NCBI RefSeq assembly: GCF_014638275.1
Contig: NZ_BMFJ01000001.1
Span: 1,166,338-1,230,337, forward strand
Reading direction: 5' to 3'
Source: Primorskyibacter flagellatus
Lineage (GTDB): Bacteria > Pseudomonadota > Alphaproteobacteria > Rhodobacterales > Rhodobacteraceae
Length of the DNA: 64,000 nt
Both the position numbers and the translations under genes were made by a program. Of this stretch, positions 28,309 through 37,016 are shown piece by piece. The notes below the pieces were generated by a model. It was given only the letters and a program-made list of their open reading frames with translations, searched no databases and had not been told where the DNA came from. The stretch's first letter is position 1, and every line of letters starts with the position of its first letter.

Positions 28309-28421
28309 TGCCCACCCACGTATAGGTTGTGCGTCGAATCGGGCTCAACTTGGGCAGGTTGTTGTCGAACACGCTTAGATTGCATCGTTCCGCGCAAACA
28401 TACCTTTGCGATATTGCAAAC

Positions 28422-28455
28422 GACAAACCCCGCGCCGGGCGGCGCGGGGCTTGTC
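28422..28455 (-). terminator. Strong stem-loop terminator
   Basis: A 15-bp stem (28422-28436 with 28441-28455, one G-U pair) with the four-base loop, GC-rich core CCCCGCGCC/GGCGCGGGG and, on the minus strand, TTTGTC and then GTTT after it. It lies 110 bases past the stop of the 28567-29088 gene and probably ends its transcript, leaving the 27766 gene its own promoter. Confidence 0.7.
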
Positions 28456-28566
28456 ATGCTCCGGACGTGACTGCGGCCGCCCCCGGCGTCGACCGGCGTC
28501 CCCAAGGATCGCTGGTCTTGCCAGGAGCGGCCGCGGTAGGCCCGTATCAGTCGGGTGACGTGAAGG

Positions 28567-29088
28567 TCAGGCCTTCAGGTCGTTCTTCTCACCCGTGCGC
28601 GCGGGGGTGTATTCACCCTTGCCGTAGACGGTGTCGCCTTCGGACTGCTTGCGGATCATAAGGCTGAAGGGTTCGGACTCCAGGGTCTCGAACAGCGACG
28701 CGCTGGCCGCCTTGGACTGCGCGGCAATTGCGGCGCGGCGGGCGAAATCGACGGCAATGACCTTGTCGTCCCGCTCCTCGACCTCGTAGCCGCCGGAAAC
28801 GCTGGTGCGTTCGGTGCTCTCGGTCTTGGCGAAATAGGCATATCGGTTCGATCCGACCGCGCTGTTGCCGGTCGTGGCCGCCTCGGGCTCTGCCACGGCG
28901 GCGGGTTCCTCGGCCGGAGCCGGCGTTGCGGCCGGCGCGTTGGTGTTGGCGGCCTCTTTTGCGGCCTTCTCTTTGGCGGCTTTTTCTTCGGCCTCCTTGG
29001 CGGCTTTCTCAGCCTCCTTGGCCGCGCCGCCGGTCACTACCGTGACCGTGGTGTTGAGGGTCGTCCCTACTGCACCCAGTAATCCCAT
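28567..29088 (-). CDS. Unrecognised protein with Lys/Ala/Glu-rich helix, shares AVDFARRAAIA motif
   Basis: 173 residues from the ATG at 29088, which follows AGGAG by eight bases. It starts with a short Thr/Val/Gly-rich hydrophobic part (MGLLGAVGTTLNTTVTVVTG), then a Lys/Ala/Glu-rich run at about residues 22-48 that should be a charged helix, then Ala/Pro/Glu-rich linker, and a C-terminal region with VIAVDFARRAAIAAQSKAAS. The C-terminal motif recurs in the adjacent 27766-28308 product. A longer open frame to 29577 is a shadow of the RatA-like gene. Function unknown. Confidence 0.68.
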   Translation of the reverse strand: MGLLGAVGTTLNTTVTVVTGGAAKEAEKAAKEAEEKAAKEKAAKEAANTNAPAATPAPAEEPAAVAEPEAATTGNSAVGSNRYAYFAKTESTERTSVSGGYEVEERDDKVIAVDFARRAAIAAQSKAASASLFETLESEPFSLMIRKQSEGDTVYGKGEYTPARTGEKNDLKA

Positions 29089-29216
29089 CGTTCTCTCTCC
29101 TGAACACTTTCCACCCGAGCGGAAACATGCCGATGGAATGCGGTCAGAATGTGTTAACCATGTGCCGCGACTGCCCTGATCAAAAGCAATATCGCAACGA
29201 CAGCTTTGCAAATTTG

Positions 29217-29672
29217 TCAGGTCGAGGGGGTGCCATAAAGCGCCCTGGCCCGCGCTTCGAAGGCGCGCACGATCCGGTGCATCGCCTCGTTGAAAACAAG
29301 GCCGATCATTCCCTGAAGCACGGCGTTCCGGAATTCGAAATCCACGTCGAAGGACACGTCGCAGCCCGCCTCCGCATCGGCAAACTGCCAGTTGGACTTC
29401 ATGTAGCGGAAGGGTCCGTCGAGGTATTCGGTTTCTATTCGCAATTGTGAATATTTCAGGACAACCCGCGACCCGAAACGTTCCCGGAACACCTTGAACG
29501 AGATGACGAGGTCCGCCTCCATCACCTCGTGATCGCCGTGATCCTCGCGCGACCGGATACGCGCGGCGGCGCACCACGGCAGGAACTCCGGATAGCGTCC
29601 GACATCGGCAACAAGGTCGTACATCTGCTGCGCGGAATACGGCAGGCGGCGGGTCTCGGCATGCTGGGGCAT
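29217..29672 (-). CDS. RatA/Coq10-type SRPBCC domain protein
   Basis: START-like lipid-binding protein of 151 residues. The opening RRLPYSAQQMYDLVADVGRYPEFLPWC and the ending FEFRNAVLQGMIGLVFNEAMHRIVRAFEARA are characteristic of the Coq10/RatA family, which binds ubiquinone intermediates and is often mislabelled as a toxin of the 50S subunit. The start at 29672 is preceded by GAGGCCCGATGC; the spacing is not strong. Function in ubiquinone use is the likelier reading. Confidence 0.87.
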   Translation of the reverse strand: MPQHAETRRLPYSAQQMYDLVADVGRYPEFLPWCAAARIRSREDHGDHEVMEADLVISFKVFRERFGSRVVLKYSQLRIETEYLDGPFRYMKSNWQFADAEAGCDVSFDVDFEFRNAVLQGMIGLVFNEAMHRIVRAFEARARALYGTPST

Positions 29673-29742
29673 CGGGCCTCTTTGACGCGTTTACTTGGGG
29701 TTCTCATCTCGTATGGTGGGCGCGCAGTTGCAAGGAAGAACC

Positions 29743-30282
29743 ATGTCCGCGCGTCCATATGTCATCGACCAGATGATCTCGGCCAAGGCAATCGCCGCCC
29801 GGATCGAGGAGCTGACCGACAGGATCAAGTCCGACTTTCCGGCCGACGAACGGCTGGTGGTCGTCGGCCTGCTCCGCGGGTCCTTCGTGTTCATCGCCGA
29901 TCTTGTGCGGGAACTGCGCGACCGCGACGTGGAGGTCGATTTCCTTGAGGCGTCCTCCTACGGCAACGCCATGGAGTCCTCGCGCGAGGTGCGCATCCTC
30001 AAGGACCTGCGCGGAGAGATCGCGGGCCGCAACGTTCTGGTGGTCGAGGACATCGTCGACACCGGCCACACGCTGAACCACGTCATGCACCTGCTCAGGG
30101 CGCGTGAACCCAAGCGGCTGAAAACCATCGCACTTCTCGACAAGCCTTCCCGCCGGGAGGTCGATTTCCGCGCCGACTACATCGGGTTCGAAATCCCAGA
30201 TGAATTCGTCGTCGGCTACGGCATCGATTATGCCCAGTGCAACCGCAACCTGCCCTTCATCGGCAAGGTGCGCTTCACATGA
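29743..30282 (+). CDS. hpt: Hypoxanthine phosphoribosyltransferase
   Basis: Purine salvage enzyme making IMP (and GMP) from hypoxanthine/guanine and PRPP, 179 residues. The PRPP loop [14 protein letters not shown] (about residues 101-114), the flexible loop [11 protein letters not shown] and the base-pocket [19 protein letters not shown] are intact. The start at 29743 follows AAGGAAGAA. The stop overlaps the ATG of the small membrane protein gene by four bases (ATGA). It is unlinked to the nucleobase cluster at 1-6916. Confidence 0.93.
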   Translation: MSARPYVIDQMISAKAIAARIEELTDRIKSDFPADERLVVVGLLRGSFVFIADLVRELRDRDVEVDFLEASSYGNAMESSREVRILKDLRGEIAGRNVLVVEDIVDTGHTLNHVMHLLRAREPKRLKTIALLDKPSRREVDFRADYIGFEIPDEFVVGYGIDYAQCNRNLPFIGKVRFT

Positions 30283-30467
30283 ACCCGCGCCAGCTGCTCC
30301 GACTGTCCCGGATCGCCCGGCGCGGCGGCGGATCGATGACGCAGCTCAAGGTGATGCTGGTTGTCGCCCTGCTCTGTTTCGCCGTCGTCGGGGCGGAGAA
30401 GCTGTTCGGCTTTCCCGACTGGCTGGCGCCCGACCGTGCGGGCGGCACACGTCTCATCACGAAATAG
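30279..30467 (+). CDS. Small single-helix membrane protein
   Basis: 62 residues: a basic N-terminal part ([18 protein letters not shown]), then one hydrophobic helix at about residues 22-42 ([20 protein letters not shown]), then a short hydrophilic tail. The ATG overlaps the hpt stop (ATGA), which supports real translation. A longer in-frame open stretch upstream is inside hpt and is a shadow. Unknown function; small proteins of this type are often attached to hpt in Rhodobacteraceae. Confidence 0.6.
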   Translation: MNPRQLLRLSRIARRGGGSMTQLKVMLVVALLCFAVVGAEKLFGFPDWLAPDRAGGTRLITK

Positions 30468-30533
30468 TCAGCCCGTGACACATGACCCGTTGCTAACGTC
30501 CACCTGCGACTGTCTTTTCTCATGGAGCCAACT

Positions 30534-31007
30534 ATGACCAAACTTCTCTCCGGCCTGCTGGCCGCTGGTCTTTGCCTTGCCGGTGCGGCGCAGGCAGAAA
30601 GCCACATGGACGCCAAGGCGATCCAGGGCGCGATCAAGGCGCGCCAGGCCACGATGCAGCTGTACGCCTTCAACCTCGGCATTCTTGGCGCGATGGCCAA
30701 GGGGGACGCGGAATACAACGCCGATGCGGCGACGGCGGCGGCGGGGAACCTCGTCAAGCTGTCGACACAGAACCAGATGGCCTACTGGCCCAAGGGCTCG
30801 GACAATGCCTCCGCCGAGGGCACCAAGGCGCTGCCCGCGATCTGGGAGGACATGGAGGGAATCGTGAAGGCCTCTGCCGCGATGTCCGACGCCGCCATGG
30901 CGATGGAATCGGCCGCAGGGACGGACCTCGCGTCGCTGCAGGGGGCCATGGGCGCGCTTGGCGGCGCCTGCGGCGGTTGCCACAAGGCCTACCGCGCGTC
31001 TAACTGA
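30534..31007 (+). CDS. Cytochrome c'
   Basis: Periplasmic class II cytochrome c of 157 residues. A signal peptide with cleavage near AAQAES, four-helix-bundle repeats, and the C-terminal heme motif CGGCHKAYR (CxxCH, near residue 145) are all visible. Cytochromes c' bind nitric oxide and protect the cell from it. Start at 30534 has GGAG six bases upstream. It is followed by a diheme cytochrome c gene, likely in one operon. Confidence 0.9.
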   Translation: MTKLLSGLLAAGLCLAGAAQAESHMDAKAIQGAIKARQATMQLYAFNLGILGAMAKGDAEYNADAATAAAGNLVKLSTQNQMAYWPKGSDNASAEGTKALPAIWEDMEGIVKASAAMSDAAMAMESAAGTDLASLQGAMGALGGACGGCHKAYRASN

Positions 31008-31037
31008 TCCGCGACAGGCGAAAAACGGAGAAGGGCC

Positions 31038-31931
31038 ATGTACACATTTCTCAGGGTGCTGGCCCTTCTCGTCCTGCTGTCGCTGATCGGCGGCGCGGCC
31101 TTCTGGGTGCTGACCGCGCCCCGCCCCCTCTCCGACGATGTGTTCACCAGCCTGACGGGCGATGCGGAGGCCGGAGAGCAGGCCTTCTGGGCGGGCGGCT
31201 GCGCCTCCTGCCACGCCGCACCGGGCGCGGAGGGAGAGGAGCGGCTGGTCCTGTCGGGCGGCCGTGCCTTCCCGTCGGACTTCGGCACCTTCCACGCCCC
31301 CAACATCACGCCGTCCGAGGCCGGCATCGGCGGGTGGAGCGTGGCAGATCTGGGCAATGCGATGATGAAGGGCGTGTCGCCCGACGGCGCGCACTACTAT
31401 CCGGCCTTCCCCTATACTTCTTACGTGCGCGCCGATCCGCAGGACATCGCGGATCTCTACGCCTTTCTCGTGACGCTGCCTGCCTCGGACACGGCGAACA
31501 TGCCGCACGAGGTCGGCTTCCCCTTCTCCGTCCGCCGCCTGCTCGGCGGGTGGAAACTGCTGTTCTTCCGCGAAGGCTGGGTGATGGATGCACCCGACGC
31601 GACGGTGGAACGCGGACGGTACCTGGCCGAATCCCTCGGCCACTGCTCCGAATGCCACACGCCGCGCAATGCGCTTGGCGGGCTGGACAAGTCGCGCTGG
31701 CTGGCGGGCGCGCCGTCCCCGGACGGTAAGGGTCAGGTCCCGAACATCACGCCGGGCGGATTGGACTGGTCGGAAAGCGATATCGCCAGCTATCTCCAGA
31801 CCGGTTTCACGCCGGAGTTCGACAGCGCGGGCGGAGAAATGGCCGAGGTCGTGCAGAACCTCGCCAACCTGCCGGAGGAGGACGCGGCCGCCATCGCCGC
31901 CTATCTCAAAAGCCTGCCCGCCCTGCCCTGA
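31038..31931 (+). CDS. Diheme cytochrome c
   Basis: Membrane-anchored or periplasmic cytochrome of 297 residues. An N-terminal hydrophobic segment (residues 5-24) is an uncleaved anchor or signal. Two CxxCH motifs, CASCH near residue 55 and CSECH near residue 203, lie in two repeat halves, each followed by NITPS/NITPG segments. The fold resembles the cytochrome subunits of alcohol, sorbitol and gluconate dehydrogenases, but no flavin or PQQ subunit is adjacent. GGAGAAGGG precedes the ATG. Confidence 0.88.
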   Translation: MYTFLRVLALLVLLSLIGGAAFWVLTAPRPLSDDVFTSLTGDAEAGEQAFWAGGCASCHAAPGAEGEERLVLSGGRAFPSDFGTFHAPNITPSEAGIGGWSVADLGNAMMKGVSPDGAHYYPAFPYTSYVRADPQDIADLYAFLVTLPASDTANMPHEVGFPFSVRRLLGGWKLLFFREGWVMDAPDATVERGRYLAESLGHCSECHTPRNALGGLDKSRWLAGAPSPDGKGQVPNITPGGLDWSESDIASYLQTGFTPEFDSAGGEMAEVVQNLANLPEEDAAAIAAYLKSLPALP

Positions 31932-32086
31932 CCGGTCCTTTTCGGGCGGAAATTGCCGCAGGTGCAGCCGATGCAGCCGCGCCACGCCCCACGGTTGAAT
32001 CGGGCCGCGTCGCACAAAACCTTGCGTGACTTCGCACGCCTGCCCCAACATCGTCGCCAGAGCACGGCGAAAGGGCGGGAGGAAAC

Positions 32087-33172
32087 ATGTCCGGAGTCGC
32101 AACAGGCAATGCCGCGCCGGTCACCGTGACGGTGATCGGGGCCGGTCCCACGGGGCTGACGGCGGCGGTGGAACTGGCGCGACGCGGCGCGACGGTACGG
32201 ATCTTCGAAAAGCGGGACGGGCCATCGGGACTGTCACGCGCGGTTGGCATCACGCCGGGCTCGCTCTCCCTCCTTGCGCCCTGCGGCGCGGGTCCCGCGA
32301 TCGGGGCGGAGGCGATCCGGTTTTCCGGCATGACCATGCACAACGGGGCGGAACCGGTGCTGTCGATCCCGCTGAACTTCGACGACCGCTCCTCCCTCCA
32401 CGCACTGCCGCAGAACCGGACCGAAGAGCACCTGATCGAGGCACTGCGCCGTTACGGGGTGGAGGTCGAATATTTCCGCTGCCTGTCCAACCTGCACATC
32501 CGCGCCGACCATGTGGAGGCGAATTTCGGCGATCACATCAAGGTTGAGTCACGCTTCCTGATCGGTGCGGACGGGGTTCACAGCCGGGTGCGCGCCACCC
32601 TCGGCATTCATTTTGAGGGGCGCGACCTGCCGGGGCACTGGTCCATCGCCGACGTGATCTCCGCCTCCTGGCCGCATCCTGACCGGTTCAGCGGCTACCT
32701 GCTGCCGCATGGCCATGTCGCGGTCGTGGTGCCGATGGCGCCGCAGCGCTACCGGGTGATCTCCAGCCAGCGGGAGGCACTGGCGGCGCTTCCTGTTACG
32801 CTCGTGGCCGACAAGGTGATCCGGGAGTCGGAATTCGTCATTCAGGTGCGGCAGGCCGAAAGCTACGGAAAGGGTCCGGTGTTCCTGGCCGGGGATGCGG
32901 CGCATGCACACTCGCCGGTCGGCGGACGGGGGATGAACCTCGGCATCGCCGACGCCTGCGATCTGGCAGAGCGGATCATGCAGGGCACGCAGGACGGCTA
33001 CGAAGCCGCCCGCCGCCCCGAAGGCCAGCACGCCATCCAGGTCAGCGAACGCGCCCGCCGCATGATGCAGAGCACCGGCGCCGCCAAGGCCGCCTTTCTC
33101 GCCGCCGTCGCGGTGATCGACCACACCCCGGCCGCGCAGCGTGCCGTGGTGCATCAGTTGCTGGCGGGGTGA
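32087..33172 (+). CDS. FAD-dependent aromatic hydroxylase-like monooxygenase
   Basis: Flavin monooxygenase of the UbiH/PheA group, 361 residues. The ADP-binding motif VIGAGPTGLTAAVELARRG is at residues 16-34, GADGVHSRVR is the DG motif, and VFLAGDAAHAHSPVGGRGMN is the FAD ribityl motif. The start at 32087 follows GGGAGGAAAC. No ring-cleavage gene lies next to it, so substrate is open; a quinone or phenol substrate fits the family. Confidence 0.85.
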   Translation: MSGVATGNAAPVTVTVIGAGPTGLTAAVELARRGATVRIFEKRDGPSGLSRAVGITPGSLSLLAPCGAGPAIGAEAIRFSGMTMHNGAEPVLSIPLNFDDRSSLHALPQNRTEEHLIEALRRYGVEVEYFRCLSNLHIRADHVEANFGDHIKVESRFLIGADGVHSRVRATLGIHFEGRDLPGHWSIADVISASWPHPDRFSGYLLPHGHVAVVVPMAPQRYRVISSQREALAALPVTLVADKVIRESEFVIQVRQAESYGKGPVFLAGDAAHAHSPVGGRGMNLGIADACDLAERIMQGTQDGYEAARRPEGQHAIQVSERARRMMQSTGAAKAAFLAAVAVIDHTPAAQRAVVHQLLAG

Positions 33173-33198
33173 GCATCGCGGCGACGCTCCCGCGATCC

Positions 33199-33289
33199 GT
33201 CATCCTCGGGCTCGACCCGAGGATCTCTCCGGTCCGGTTGGACGGCGCGACAGGTGACAGGAGGTCCTCGGGTCAAGCCCGAGGATGAC
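33199..33289. repeat. Inverted pair of 27-bp palindromic repeats (locus 1)
   Basis: Two copies of a palindromic unit in opposite orientations: 33199-33225 (begins GTCATCCTCGGG, ends CCCGAGGATC) and 33263-33289. Each is itself a palindrome. The same unit pair recurs at 36863-36928 and 48167-48231. The 269-base gap 33173-33441 holds nothing else recognised. Confidence 0.75.
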
Positions 33290-33441
33290 CTGTGCACGGG
33301 ACGGAGGTGGTTCGGTGGTGGATTAAAAACCCACCGACGCACCACCCTCGCCCCGATCACGCGCCTGTCAGGCCCCGCCCCGTTGAACGCCCCGCCCCCC
33401 GCCCCCACCTCGGACCCGAACAACACACGAAAGGGTGAAGA

Positions 33442-34146
33442 ATGGACGTCAACGGTCTGCTGAACAGTTTCCTCGGGTCCCAGGGCGGTTCGGGCAAGCC
33501 CGGCAAGGGCAAGGGCGGGCTTCCCGACGGCATGCTTGGCGGGGCGGCGGCGGGTGGACTCGCGGCGCTGCTGCTCGGCACCAAGAAGGGCCGGAAGATG
33601 GGCGGCAAGGCGCTGAAATACGGCGGGCTCGCCGTGGTCGGCGGGCTGGCCTACAAGGCCTATCGCGACTGGCAGACCAACACCCCCTCGGGGCAGGAAC
33701 CCGACCCGCTCGTCCTGCCCCGCCCGCCGGCGGATAGCGGCTTTGACGTTGAAACGGAGCAGGACTCGGGCGGACGCGACTTCCGGCTGGCGCTGATGCG
33801 CGCGATGATCTCTGCTGCGAAGTCCGACAACCATATCGACGCCGACGAACACACCCGCATCCGCGCGCAGATCGAGGAAATGGGCCTTGGCACTGAGGAA
33901 AAGGCGGCGCTCTTCGACAGCTTCTCCGCCCCCTCCGACGCGGCGGCGACCGCGCGGCTGGCCCGGACCGGCGAACAGGGGGCCGAGATCTACCTCGTCT
34001 CCGCGCTGGCCGTGGACCCGGACACACCGGAGGAGGTGCGTTACCTCGACGATCTCGCGCGGAACCTGTCGCTCGACGCGGGGCTGCGCGGGCATCTGGA
34101 CCACGAGGCCGCGGCGGCGCGGCGGAGCGTCGAAAGCCGGGCCTGA
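33442..34146 (+). CDS. DUF533/TerB-like inner membrane-associated protein
   Basis: 234 residues. An N-terminal Gly-rich segment, MLGGAAAGGLAALLLGTKKGRKMGGKALKYGG, with a weak membrane-like stretch near residues 33-47, is followed by the conserved second hydrophobic region GLAVVGGLAYKAYRDWQ and a helical TerB-like domain from about residue 105 to the end. AAAGGGTGAAGA precedes the ATG. Function is unknown; the family sits with stress or membrane proteins (YebE). Confidence 0.78.
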   Translation: MDVNGLLNSFLGSQGGSGKPGKGKGGLPDGMLGGAAAGGLAALLLGTKKGRKMGGKALKYGGLAVVGGLAYKAYRDWQTNTPSGQEPDPLVLPRPPADSGFDVETEQDSGGRDFRLALMRAMISAAKSDNHIDADEHTRIRAQIEEMGLGTEEKAALFDSFSAPSDAAATARLARTGEQGAEIYLVSALAVDPDTPEEVRYLDDLARNLSLDAGLRGHLDHEAAAARRSVESRA

Positions 34147-34259
34147 TCCGGGCGGAGGCGGAGCGCACCCGCCCTGCGGGACGGACGGCGCGGGGCGGGT
34201 CGAGCGCCCCATTCTGGCGGCACGCCTGAAGGTTGGGGCGAGAGTAATGTCGGGGTGGT

Positions 34260-34331
34260 GGCGGGCTGAAGCCCGCCCTGCAGACCCACGACGGACTGCC
34301 GAACCGGGCGCAGGGCGGGCTTCAGCCCGCC
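34260..34331. repeat. Inverted pair of 18-bp GC palindromes (copies 2 and 3)
   Basis: The unit GGCGGGCTGAAGCCCGCC at 34260-34277 and its reverse complement at 34314-34331, separated by 36 bases, in the convergent gap between the DUF533 gene and lipA (34147-34342). The same unit occurs at 7157-7174. Together they could fold as one large hairpin and terminate both genes. Confidence 0.75.
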
Positions 34332-34342
34332 ACCTCCCCGCA

Positions 34343-35302
34343 TCACGCCCCGATGCGCCCCAGTTTGCGCAGCCGGTTCTCCCGGAGCCGCGCGAAATCG
34401 TCGCCCGCGTGATAGGACGACCGCGTCAGGGGCGTGGCAGAGACCATCAGGAACCCCTTGTTGTACGCCGTCTTCTCGTAGCTCGCGAATTCATCGGGCG
34501 TGACGAAACGGTCGACCTTGTGGTGCTTCGGCGTCGGCTGGAGGTACTGCCCGATGGTCAGAAAATCGATGTCCGCGGCCCGCATGTCCTCCATCACCTG
34601 CACCACGGCCTGCCGATCCTCCCCCAGACCGACCATGATGCCGGACTTGGTGAACATCGTGGGGTCCAGCTCCTTCACCCGCTGCAACAGCCGCAGCGAA
34701 TGGAAGTAGCGCGCACCGGGGCGGACCTCGGGATAAAGTCCGGGCACGGTCTCGAGGTTGTGGTTGAAGACGTCCGGTTTCGCCGCGACGACCACCTCGA
34801 GCGCGTCCGGCGTGGCACGGATGAAGTCGGGCGTCAGGATCTCGATCGTGGTGCCGGGGGCGCGGTGTCGGATGGCGCGGATGGTCTGGGCGAAATGCTC
34901 CGCCCCGCCATCGGCCACGTCGTCGCGGTCGACGGAGGTGATGACCACGTGGTTCAGCCCCAGCTTGGCCACCGCATCGGCGACGCGGCCGGGTTCGAAG
35001 ACGTCCAGCGCCTCGGGCGGCTTGCCGGTGGCGATGTTGCAGAAGGTGCAGGCGCGGGTACAGACCTCGCCCATGATCATCATGGTGGCGTGGCCCTGGG
35101 ACCAGCATTCGCCGACGTTCGGGCATCCCGCCTCTTCGCAGACGGTCGACAGGCGGTGTTCGCGCATGATCTCGCGGGTCTGGAAATAGCCCTTGGAGGT
35201 CGGCGCCTTGACCCGGATCCAGTCCGGTTTCTTCGGCTGCGGATTGTCCGGCTTCTTCGCCTTTTCGGGGTGACGCTGTTCGGGGATCTTGAGATCGCGC
35301 AT
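34343..35302 (-). CDS. lipA: Lipoyl synthase
   Basis: Radical SAM enzyme that inserts two sulfurs into protein-bound octanoyl groups, 319 residues. Both clusters are seen: the auxiliary cluster motif [12 protein letters not shown] and the radical SAM motif [25 protein letters not shown] and RSSYHAGD are further family signatures, the last supplying the Ser ligand. The start at 35302 has GAAGG upstream; a longer open frame lacks similarity. Confidence 0.96.
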   Translation of the reverse strand: MRDLKIPEQRHPEKAKKPDNPQPKKPDWIRVKAPTSKGYFQTREIMREHRLSTVCEEAGCPNVGECWSQGHATMMIMGEVCTRACTFCNIATGKPPEALDVFEPGRVADAVAKLGLNHVVITSVDRDDVADGGAEHFAQTIRAIRHRAPGTTIEILTPDFIRATPDALEVVVAAKPDVFNHNLETVPGLYPEVRPGARYFHSLRLLQRVKELDPTMFTKSGIMVGLGEDRQAVVQVMEDMRAADIDFLTIGQYLQPTPKHHKVDRFVTPDEFASYEKTAYNKGFLMVSATPLTRSSYHAGDDFARLRENRLRKLGRIGA

Positions 35303-35559
35303 GGTCTGGCCTTCACTCGCGGTCCGGCTCCTCGTCCGGACCTTCCCAGACTGTAGTCGCTCGGTACACGAAATGCCAGTCCCGGCACGGGGTGCAGGGC
35401 CGCCATGCGCGGCGCGCAACGCGCCTGCCGCGGCTGCACAAAACACGGCCAACTCCATGACAGGCTGATGAAATTCGCATGCCGCAGCGCAGAATCCCCC
35501 TTGAGCCCCGCTTCGGAATCATTCTAACGACAGCGCGAATTCCGCAGAGAGAGGGTCCC

Positions 35560-36108
35560 GTGCAAGCCGGTCAGAAACTTCCCGACGTCACCTTCCGCAC
35601 CCGCGTCCGCGACGAAGCTGTCGGCGGCCCGAACCCGTACCGCTGGCAGGACATGACCACGGCGGACTATTTCGCGGGCAAGCGGGCGATCCTGTTCTCC
35701 CTGCCCGGTGCCTTCACGCCGACCTGCTCCACCTACCAGCTGCCGGGGTTCGAAAACAACTTCGCGGCCTTCCAGGCGCTTGGTGTCGATGCGATCTACT
35801 GCATGTCGGTGAACGACTCCTTCGTGATGAACCAGTGGGCCAAGGCGCAGGGGATCGAGAACGTGATCGTCATTCCCGATGGCTCCGGAGAGTTCACCCG
35901 CCGCGTCGGCATGCTGGTGCGCAAGGACAACCTCGGCTTCGGGCTGCGGTCCTGGCGCTATGCGGCGATCATCGACAACGGCGTGGTCGAGGCCTGGTTC
36001 GAGGAGCCCGGCATCGCGGACAACCACGGCGAAGACCCTTACGGCGAAAGCTCTCCCGAGACGCTGCTCGCCTATCTCGAAGATGCGGCAAAGGGCGCGG
36101 CGGCCTGA
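35560..36108 (+). CDS. Peroxiredoxin, Prx5 type
   Basis: Cytosolic thiol peroxidase of 182 residues. The peroxidatic cysteine is Cys56 in LPGAFTPTCST, the Prx5/AhpE-type signature; GMLVRKDNLGFGLRSWRYA is also typical. The GTG at 35560, preceded by GAGAGG, fits the family start. A second cysteine lies near residue 81 in IYCMSV, but is not clearly a resolving one. OxyR is encoded 0.9 kb further on. Confidence 0.9.
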   Translation: MQAGQKLPDVTFRTRVRDEAVGGPNPYRWQDMTTADYFAGKRAILFSLPGAFTPTCSTYQLPGFENNFAAFQALGVDAIYCMSVNDSFVMNQWAKAQGIENVIVIPDGSGEFTRRVGMLVRKDNLGFGLRSWRYAAIIDNGVVEAWFEEPGIADNHGEDPYGESSPETLLAYLEDAAKGAAA

Positions 36109-36134
36109 TCCCTCGGCACACGCGTTTCTGACGG

Positions 36135-36158
36135 GGCCGGTTCCGAAAGGGACCGGCC
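36135..36158 (+). terminator. Hairpin after peroxiredoxin gene
   Basis: GGCCGGTTCC-GAAA-GGGACCGGCC, a 10-bp stem with one T-G pair and a stable GAAA loop, followed by TTCGTCATT. It starts 26 bases past the stop of the peroxiredoxin gene and is close enough to serve both convergent genes. Confidence 0.6.
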
Positions 36159-36198
36159 TTCGTCATTCCCGGGCGGTGCGTCCGGGCGGGCTCACGCA

Positions 36199-36726
36199 TC
36201 ACGCGATGGAATAGCGCGACTGGACCAGCCCCCTCGGCAGGCTCCGCGTTTCTTCATGGGTCAGGACGATGTCCTTCTTCAGCGGGCCGAACAGCGGCCG
36301 CCCCTGTCCCAGCAGCACCGGCACGCGGGTGACGATCATGTCCGCGATCAGGCCGGCGCGCAGAAAGCTCTGCACCAGCGCACCGCCGTCGACATAGACC
36401 CGGTCCCAGCCCCGCGCGGTGCACATCCGCATCGCTGCGAGAGGCGACAGGTCGGCGACCTCGGCCATGCCTTCCAGCGTATCGGGCAGGGAGGTCAGAC
36501 TGCGCGACAGCACCAGCACGGGCAGCGTATAGGGCCAGGCGCCGAAGGTCAGCACGGTCTCATAGGTGCCGCGCCCCATGAAGATCGCCTGCTTGTCGGC
36601 CATGAAGTCCGCGTAGCCGAGGTCATCCTCGCCCTCCCCGAACGGGGTCAGCCAGTCGATGCTGCCGTCAGGGCGCGCGATGAAGCCGTCGAGGCTGGTG
36701 GCGATATAGACGTGGCCCGTGGTCAT
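36199..36726 (-). CDS. Dihydrofolate reductase family protein (RibD C-terminal-like)
   Basis: 175 residues of the RibD_C/DHFR-like fold, probably NADPH-dependent. Visible: VYIATSLDGFIARPDGSIDWL at the N terminus (the family start), IFMGRGTYETV and the C-terminal VYVDGGALVQSFLRAGL. It is not the classical FolA. Substrate and role unknown; similar genes are annotated as stand-alone reductases of unknown use. Confidence 0.83.
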   Translation of the reverse strand: MTTGHVYIATSLDGFIARPDGSIDWLTPFGEGEDDLGYADFMADKQAIFMGRGTYETVLTFGAWPYTLPVLVLSRSLTSLPDTLEGMAEVADLSPLAAMRMCTARGWDRVYVDGGALVQSFLRAGLIADMIVTRVPVLLGQGRPLFGPLKKDIVLTHEETRSLPRGLVQSRYSIA

Positions 36727-36862
36727 GCGCGGCTCCCTCCTGATGACGCCATTGCGCTACACCGGCGCGGGGGACGGGGCAATGGTCATGACGACAGGTC
36801 GGGGGGGGTGTTCGCGGGCTGTTCGGAGGGAAGCCGGACCGCCGCTCTCCGCCTCCGGCAAT

Positions 36863-36928
36863 CGTCATCCTCCGGCTTGACCGGAGGATCTCCCCGGCAC
36901 GAGATCCTCGGATCAAGTCCGAGGATGA
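36863..36928. repeat. Inverted pair of 27-bp palindromic repeats (locus 2)
   Basis: Unit 36863-36889 begins GTCATCCTCCGG and ends CCGGAGGATC; unit 36902-36928 is its diverged inverted partner GATCCTCGGATC...GATGAC. Twelve bases separate them. The 290-base gap 36727-37016 holds nothing else recognised. Confidence 0.7.
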
Positions 36929-37016
36929 CGAAAGCGCGGCAGGCGATCTCTCACACCACAATGTCGGAATTTGAATACAATTAACCGAAATGGATACACA
37001 AAACCCAACCACTCCA

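Noticed and set aside
29217-29672. RatA ribosome toxin
   Set aside because: The domain is the Coq10/START type; no antitoxin gene is adjacent, so a lipid or quinone-binding role is likelier.
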